From assembly GCA_020350865.1 (NCBI GenBank), contig CP070726.1, positions 2,098,713 to 2,106,962 of the forward strand: a stretch of DNA of 8,250 bases, in the 5' to 3' direction. The translations under genes and the position numbers were made by a program. The notes under the pieces were generated by a model. It did no database searches. It saw only the letters and a list, made by a program, of their open reading frames with translations, and was not told where the DNA came from. The DNA is from Thermoplasmata archaeon (GTDB lineage: Archaea; Thermoplasmatota; Thermoplasmata; GCA-020350865). Below are positions 4,263 through 8,250 of this stretch, in pieces (position 1 is the stretch's first letter; every line of letters begins with the position of its first letter).

Positions 4263-7202
4263 TCACTCCGAGCCCAACTCGGGCTCCACCTCGACTATCT
4301 CCCCGCGGTACATCATGGTTTCCTCCTTTTCGGGGCTCAGCATGGCGTAGATGGCGGGCAGAATGAACATGGCGGCAACCATACTGAAGACCAGCAGGAA
4401 GATGACCATGAGTATGAACTCCTGTATGGAGCGGATGTTGATGAGGAGCACGGAAAGCAGGCCGGCCACGATGGTGAACGTGGCCTCGAGGAACGTGAAG
4501 CCGGAGGTCTCCACGGATTTTCTGATTCCCTGGAAGCTCTCCCCGGCCTCCCTCACGCGCTCCGTCATGTGGATCCCGAAATCGATGCCTATGCCCACTA
4601 TGATGGAGCCTATCATGGCTGTGACGAGGTTCAGGTCGATGCCAGTCAGCACCAGTGTGAGGGGCTCCCAGGCAACCACCATGGAAACGGGTATCATGGT
4701 CAGGGCCGCAAGCCTCAGGGAGCGGAATATGGCGATGAGAACGAAGAAGACGATTATTAAGGCCATGAACAGCGAGAAGATGCTGTTGAACATGAGAAGG
4801 TTGTTCACCGCAACAACCAGTGCCGCAAAGCCGGTGAGCGGGGATGTGGAGCTGCCTGCGGGATAATTTCTCACCACACGATTCACTGCATTAACGGCTT
4901 TTTCGGTCTCCACTGCGTCCATGGAAGGTATGTCGATGTAGACCAGTGTCTTGGAGTAGTCCTTGTTTACCAGAAAGCCCCTCATCTCCGGGCTGATGCT
5001 GTTATAGAAAATGTTGATGATGGAATCCTGCATGGTTCTTCCGTACCGCATATACCAAATGGAGGTTGTATCATCATTGGCCATGTGGATAACATCCCAG
5101 AAGCTATTGGCGACGGTCTCGTTTATCCTGTCCTGGACCTGCTGGGGAAGCAGAGAGACTGCGGACGGAACCGCGCTTTCGGGTATTTTTATCATCTTCA
5201 TCACGTCGACCACGGAGAGCGGCGGGTTGATGGGGGGCTCTTCGATTGCCTTGATCTGGTTTTCCAAGTCCTCGATGTCGTCTAAAACCTCTATGTCCTT
5301 CATGGAGCCCTGTCCCTTGAAACTGTCGCTCTCATCCACGGGCACCCCTCTCACCAGCACCATGCCCATTTGCCCGCCTCCGAACTCCTCGGAATACTTA
5401 TTCATCGCCCTGACGGTGGGCTCGTCCTGGGGTGACATTTCGGTTAGGTTCATGTTCGCCTCAATTGAGGGAATCAGGGATATCGAGATGATCGTAAGTG
5501 TTAAGGCTGCTAGGAATATCTTCTTCCTGTGTCTCACCGGAACCTGGCCCAGTTTCTCGGCGGAGCGCGTCTGCCCCTTCTTTTCGTAATCTAGGATCAT
5601 CACCAGTGCGGGAACGGTGAGCATGGTGATGGCCCAGCATATCAGTATGCCCGTGGTCAGGCCGAAGCCCAGAACCCTCATGGGCACCATGTTCACGAAC
5701 ATGAGGGAGGAGAAACCCACGGCGGTTGTCAGGGCAGAAAGGAAGATTGCCTTCCCTGTTGTTCTGATGGCAACCTTCATCCTCTCCTTTTTGTCCGTTA
5801 TATTGGCCCTCTCGTAGGAGTAGCGGTTGGCGATGTACAGGCCGTAGGCCACGCCCAGGGCCAATAGGATGGGGGCCACCAGCACCACCTGGGGTGAGAG
5901 CACCCAGCCTGTGAGGCCCATGATCCCCAGGGTCATGACAAGGGAGCACAGGATGGGAACCGCCGAGACTATGATGATCTTCGGGGTCCTGTGAAGGAAG
6001 AAGAGCACGCCGCAGATCAAGAACAGTGCTGAGGGTAAAACGACGGAGAACTCATCATATGTGCGCCCCGTCAGCGCCTGGGTCATGGGCACCGGCCCTG
6101 TGGGGGTCATACGGCAGTGGACCTCGCCGTCATCCACCCTTTCCCACCATTTGTCCACATGGTTGAAGTCCCCCTTCTCGGCCTTGGTGTCCACAAAATG
6201 CTTGTCGATCATGGTGTACAGGAACTTCATTACCTCCTCCTGGTCCGCATCCTTGTACACACCAATGATGACCCCCGCAGAATCCCAAATACCGTCGTTA
6301 TTCGTGTCTATTACAAGTCCCTTTCTGGAATCATCCGGAATCTGGGACACGATGGTGTCTATTTCGTCTTGGTCCTGGGGTATCTCGTATCCTCCCGGTA
6401 TCTGCTCGTACGGGACACCGTGCAGCTCTAGCTCATCGCCCATGGCCCTGGCCACCTGCTGCGGGGCTGCATTGATCTCCTTTATTAAGGTGGATATGCT
6501 GAGTGCAAAGGTGATATCATCCTCCACCCCGGAGTCATCCTTCTGCGGGTCCAGGCCCTCCTCGATGGCGCTTATCTCGTTGAGCACGTTGAGGCTCGTG
6601 ATATTGTATTCGTTGCCGTACGTGCGGTCGATACTGTTGGGGGTCTCCACGAAGATCACGATCATCTCCGTGGACCAGTCCTCGTTGACCTCGTTTAGGA
6701 TGATGGCGGCCTGGTCGTCCTGGGGCAGGTAGATGGTCATGTCACCGCTGATGTTTTCGAGCATTGCGGGAATGCCTGCAGCCCCGATGACAAGTGTTAG
6801 GGTCAAAACCACCAGGATAACGATCTTCGGTTTGTCGATGATGAAATCCATCACCGATTCCGTTGAGCTGGCCATCCTCATCCTTCGGGTGAGATCCATG
6901 CTTTTCCTTTCTATTTGCTGGGCCTTTACCCCGGCCTTCTCTGACAGCACCGTTGCCTTTTCGGTTGCCTGCTTCTTCAGGCCCTCAAGGCTCTCCTTTG
7001 CATCCTCTGCCGTGTCCACTGCCTTTGACATCCTCGAGTCCAGGGCCATGTCGATGCTGTGCAGCTTGTCCTTCATCCTGCCGATGAATGGGGAGAGGCC
7101 TAAAGCTGCGCCGGGTACGACGAGCTTGATGCCGCAGTCGTCGCACAGCTGCCAGCTCTCATCGAATTCTTTTCCGCATTTGGGACAACGTTTGAACTGC
7201 AT
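4263..7202 (-). CDS. RND-superfamily (HAE3/MMPL-type) transporter with N-terminal zinc ribbon
   Basis: A large membrane transporter with the two-fold layout of RND pumps. These usually export lipids or hydrophobic compounds using the ion gradient; the substrate here is unknown. Counting from a TTG two codons upstream (7208), residues 8-25 form a zinc ribbon (CPKC and CDDC). Residues about 43-115 are a charged helical stretch, probably coiled coil. Hydrophobic segments lie near 128-150, 387-405, 410-432, 440-462, 483-505, 511-540, 561-581, 805-828, 832-853, 862-884, 903-925 and 930-956: twelve in all. The extracytoplasmic loops after TM1 and TM7 are the expected large ones. TM10 keeps the GIGIDFGIH motif (Asp876), while the matching TM4 motif reads GVAYGLY with Ala454. 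The loop has a calcium-site-like DTNNDGIWD at 301-309. The ATG at 7202 is preferred, since AGAAGG at 7211-7216 stands 8 nt upstream; the TTG would be only 2 nt from it. The C-terminal tail is acidic. Confidence 0.9.
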   Translation of the reverse strand: MQFKRCPKCGKEFDESWQLCDDCGIKLVVPGAALGLSPFIGRMKDKLHSIDMALDSRMSKAVDTAEDAKESLEGLKKQATEKATVLSEKAGVKAQQIERKSMDLTRRMRMASSTESVMDFIIDKPKIVILVVLTLTLVIGAAGIPAMLENISGDMTIYLPQDDQAAIILNEVNEDWSTEMIVIFVETPNSIDRTYGNEYNITSLNVLNEISAIEEGLDPQKDDSGVEDDITFALSISTLIKEINAAPQQVARAMGDELELHGVPYEQIPGGYEIPQDQDEIDTIVSQIPDDSRKGLVIDTNNDGIWDSAGVIIGVYKDADQEEVMKFLYTMIDKHFVDTKAEKGDFNHVDKWWERVDDGEVHCRMTPTGPVPMTQALTGRTYDEFSVVLPSALFLICGVLFFLHRTPKIIIVSAVPILCSLVMTLGIMGLTGWVLSPQVVLVAPILLALGVAYGLYIANRYSYERANITDKKERMKVAIRTTGKAIFLSALTTAVGFSSLMFVNMVPMRVLGFGLTTGILICWAITMLTVPALVMILDYEKKGQTRSAEKLGQVPVRHRKKIFLAALTLTIISISLIPSIEANMNLTEMSPQDEPTVRAMNKYSEEFGGGQMGMVLVRGVPVDESDSFKGQGSMKDIEVLDDIEDLENQIKAIEEPPINPPLSVVDVMKMIKIPESAVPSAVSLLPQQVQDRINETVANSFWDVIHMANDDTTSIWYMRYGRTMQDSIINIFYNSISPEMRGFLVNKDYSKTLVYIDIPSMDAVETEKAVNAVNRVVRNYPAGSSTSPLTGFAALVVAVNNLLMFNSIFSLFMALIIVFFVLIAIFRSLRLAALTMIPVSMVVAWEPLTLVLTGIDLNLVTAMIGSIIVGIGIDFGIHMTERVREAGESFQGIRKSVETSGFTFLEATFTIVAGLLSVLLINIRSIQEFILMVIFLLVFSMVAAMFILPAIYAMLSPEKEETMMYRGEIVEVEPELGSE

Positions 7203-7208
7203 CCTCAA

Positions 7209-7255
7209 CGCCTTCTAACTATGTTAACGTAATAGGATTTTAGACTAAATATATT
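7209..7255 (-). promoter_or_regulatory. Promoter-like box and Shine-Dalgarno site of the RND gene
   Basis: Read on the minus strand, TATATTTAG (7245-7253) is a TATA-like box about 45 bp before the ATG at 7202. It would place the transcription start near 7224 and give a leader of about 20 nt containing AGAAGG (7211-7216). A small dyad, TTTAG-A-CTAAA at 7239-7249, overlaps the box. The pump can therefore be transcribed independently of the AbrB-like gene upstream. Confidence 0.4.
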
Positions 7256-7335
7256 GTGGTGTGGACTTTTTACCATGCCTTCAAATCCGCCTTTATCGTT
7301 CATTTTCCGCACCGTCATCTTTCCAATATATTTTC

Positions 7336-7641
7336 TCAGCTCCCCTTTCTTAACTTTGCCATTCCGGTGCCTTCGCACACACTGCATGTTACAGGAATCA
7401 AAACGGGCCGGTCCAACAACCTGAACTTCTTGGCACATGCGCTGCACCTGCATGTCCCCGTACCGTAGCAGTGGGGGCATCGGTCCGTCTCCTTTCTTAT
7501 CATAAGCGTGTCCTCTTCACAGTATATGAGGACCTCATCCTTGTCATTCAGTTCCAAGGCCCTGCAGATCTCGTTTGGTAAGGTCACCTGCAGGGATCCG
7601 CCGCGTTTCTGCACCCTCCTTTTCCACTGAACTCGGCTCAT
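7336..7641 (-). CDS. AbrB/SpoVT-like regulator with DnaJ-type zinc finger
   Basis: A 101-residue protein, probably a DNA-binding transcription factor. Residues about 7-50 fit the swapped-hairpin AbrB/SpoVT/MazE fold: RRVQKRGGSLQVTLPNEIC, then LELNDKDEVLIYCEEDTLMI. Proteins of this fold bind DNA as dimers through the N-terminal basic strand-loop. The second half is cysteine-rich. CPHCYGTG (55-62) and CSVCEGTG (86-93) are two copies of the DnaJ CxxCxGxG motif. Between them Cys64, Cys66 and Cys69 may supply more ligands. DnaJ has four such motifs, so this is a half-sized version, probably one zinc site or an imperfect pair. The AbrB part could be an antitoxin, but no toxin gene lies next to it. 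The gene is divergent from the molybdopterin oxidoreductase and precedes the RND gene on the same strand with a 133-bp gap, so it may control either. A dyad over its own promoter suggests autoregulation. Confidence 0.85.
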   Translation of the reverse strand: MSRVQWKRRVQKRGGSLQVTLPNEICRALELNDKDEVLIYCEEDTLMIRKETDRCPHCYGTGTCRCSACAKKFRLLDRPVLIPVTCSVCEGTGMAKLRKGS

Positions 7642-7662
7642 CGTTACACCCGCATGATATCT

Positions 7663-7684
7663 ATGTTATATTTAGATATAACAT
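7663..7684. promoter_or_regulatory. 22-bp inverted repeat over the AbrB-like gene's promoter
   Basis: Nine-base arms ATGTTATAT (7663-7671) and ATATAACAT (7676-7684) are exact reverse complements around a TTAG centre. On the minus strand the site contains CTAAATATAAC, a TATA-like box about 25-30 bp before the ATG at 7641, which implies an almost leaderless mRNA. A dimer bound here would block TBP. The AbrB-like product is the obvious candidate for binding it (inference). It lies 170 bp from the divergent oxidoreductase start, so effects there are possible. Confidence 0.55.
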
Positions 7685-7778
7685 TGTATGCTACTTAAAT
7701 GTTTGGGTTTAAGGCCCACAATCCATAAAAACCTACAATATATGAGCACCCAATGAACTCTTCCACAAATGGAAAAAA

Positions 7779-7790
7779 ACAATATATGTG
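7779..7790 (+). promoter_or_regulatory. Possible TATA-like box of the oxidoreductase gene
   Basis: AATATATGTG follows an A-rich run that could serve as a BRE-like element. It would put the transcription start near 7810 and leave a leader of about 45 nt with no clear Shine-Dalgarno site. The ten bases ACAATATATG here also occur at 7735-7744, 44 bp upstream, so which copy is used, if either, is uncertain. Confidence 0.25.
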
Positions 7791-7853
7791 TTTACACTCT
7801 TTAGTCAAGAGCATCACCTACCCGGATGAATTATCACAGACAGGGAATCATAA

Positions 7854-8250
7854 ATGAACAAGGGCTGGAAGATTATCATCGTATTGGCGGTGCTATTCGG
7901 ACTCCTGGAGCTCGTACTGGCCTTCACCATCGCCTCCCAGTCCGAAATCACACCCAACGATGAGTTCTTTGTGGTAGATATCGGCGATTCCCCTGCAATC
8001 AATGTGGATATGTGGAGGCTGAGGGTGGACGGCCTCGTGGAAAACGAGCTCGGACTGTCATATGAAAACATCACAGCCTTTCCGAGCAAAAGCGAGGTTG
8101 TGACACTGAGATGCGTGGATGGTCCCACTGGCACCGCCGACTGGAAGGGTGTGAAGGTCAGTGCCATACTCGACCTGGCTGAGGTGAAAGATAACGCAAC
8201 CGAGGTGGTGTTCTATGCAGCGGATGGGTATTCAAGCAGCCTCACCCTGG
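7854..8250 (+). CDS. Sulfite-oxidase-like molybdopterin-binding oxidoreductase, N-terminal part
   Basis: The frame is open from the ATG to the right edge (132 codons), so the C-terminal part is missing. Residues 7-27 form one hydrophobic helix after MNKGWK, either an uncleaved membrane anchor or a signal peptide, so the domain should face outward. From about residue 54 the sequence matches the oxidoreductase molybdopterin-binding domain (sulfite oxidase/YedY fold): LRVDGLVEN, then VTLRCVDGPTGTADWKGVKV and VVFYAADGYSSSL. Cys87 in LRCVDG is at the position of the cysteine that binds molybdenum in this family, and the WKGV and DGY motifs are typical. The electron donor and acceptor cannot be told from this part. 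No twin-arginine motif is present. The reading on the opposite strand (7814-8167) is only its shadow. The gene is divergent from the AbrB-like regulator. Confidence 0.85.
   Translation, partial: MNKGWKIIIVLAVLFGLLELVLAFTIASQSEITPNDEFFVVDIGDSPAINVDMWRLRVDGLVENELGLSYENITAFPSKSEVVTLRCVDGPTGTADWKGVKVSAILDLAEVKDNATEVVFYAADGYSSSLTL

Noticed and set aside
5461..5949. Minus-strand 162-codon ORF in another frame within the RND gene
   Set aside because: It overlaps conserved membrane segments of the pump in another frame, and its His/Gly/Pro-rich translation looks non-coding. No frameshift is needed to explain the pump.
7206..7208. TTG as the start of the RND gene
   Set aside because: It is only 2 nt from the AGAAGG site, whereas the ATG at 7202 has a normal 8-nt spacing.
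4351..7218. Several plus-strand ORFs of 60-220 codons opposite the RND gene
   Set aside because: They lie wholly or almost wholly over a clearly real transporter gene, have Met/Ser-rich composition typical of antisense reading, and show no recognisable domain.
7205..7480. 91-codon minus-strand ORF overlapping the AbrB-like gene
   Set aside because: Its first half is the AbrB-like zinc finger read in the wrong frame. Only its last 37 codons were kept, as a weak finding.
7814..8167. Minus-strand 117-codon ORF at the right end
   Set aside because: The plus strand here encodes a clear molybdopterin-binding domain running off the window edge; the minus ORF is its shadow.

Overview
The window looks archaeal, most likely from a euryarchaeal or Thermoplasmatota-type genome. 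Several genes sit behind TATA-like, A/T-rich boxes with very short or no leaders. Shine-Dalgarno sites are used only sometimes. The families present are typical of archaea: an AAA+/DUF4143 ATPase, an HAE3/MMPL-type RND pump, an AbrB-fold regulator with a DnaJ-like zinc finger, zinc-ribbon proteins and a membrane-anchored molybdopterin oxidoreductase. The lineage is an inference from gene content; no rRNA or other marker is present.

Layout, left to right. (1) 2-232 (+): the C-terminal end of a membrane protein cut by the window edge. (2) 301-1587 (-): a complete ATPase of the AAA_14/DUF4143 type, convergent with the first gene. (3) 1588-1939: a divergent intergenic region carrying two 22-bp operator-like dyads against the ATPase start, and the promoter and Shine-Dalgarno site of the next gene. 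(4) 1940-3781 (+): a 613-residue protein with two N-terminal zinc modules followed by about 14 TPR-type repeats, ten of them an unusual 35-residue variant with strong DNA similarity. (5) 3873-4112 (+): a small zinc-ribbon protein. (6) 4263-7202 (-): a 12-TM RND transporter with a zinc ribbon and a long helical extension at its cytoplasmic N terminus. (7) 7336-7641 (-): an AbrB-like regulator with a DnaJ-like zinc finger, behind its own 22-bp dyad. (8) 7854-8250 (+): the N-terminal part of a sulfite-oxidase-like molybdopterin protein, cut by the right edge.

How the genes relate. The AbrB-like gene lies upstream of the RND gene on the same strand, 133 bp away. The pump has its own promoter-like box, so the two may be co-regulated but need not be one transcript. 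The AbrB-like gene and the molybdopterin oxidoreductase are divergent. Four of the seven genes in the window encode CxxC-type zinc modules (TPR protein, small protein, RND pump, AbrB-like protein). No CRISPR array, tRNA, rRNA, insertion sequence or obvious defence island was seen. The least explained signals are the paired dyads over the ATPase promoter, the similar-sized dyad over the AbrB promoter, the 35-residue TPR array, the loss of the TM4 acidic residue in the pump, and a short similar element found just after two plus-strand stop codons.
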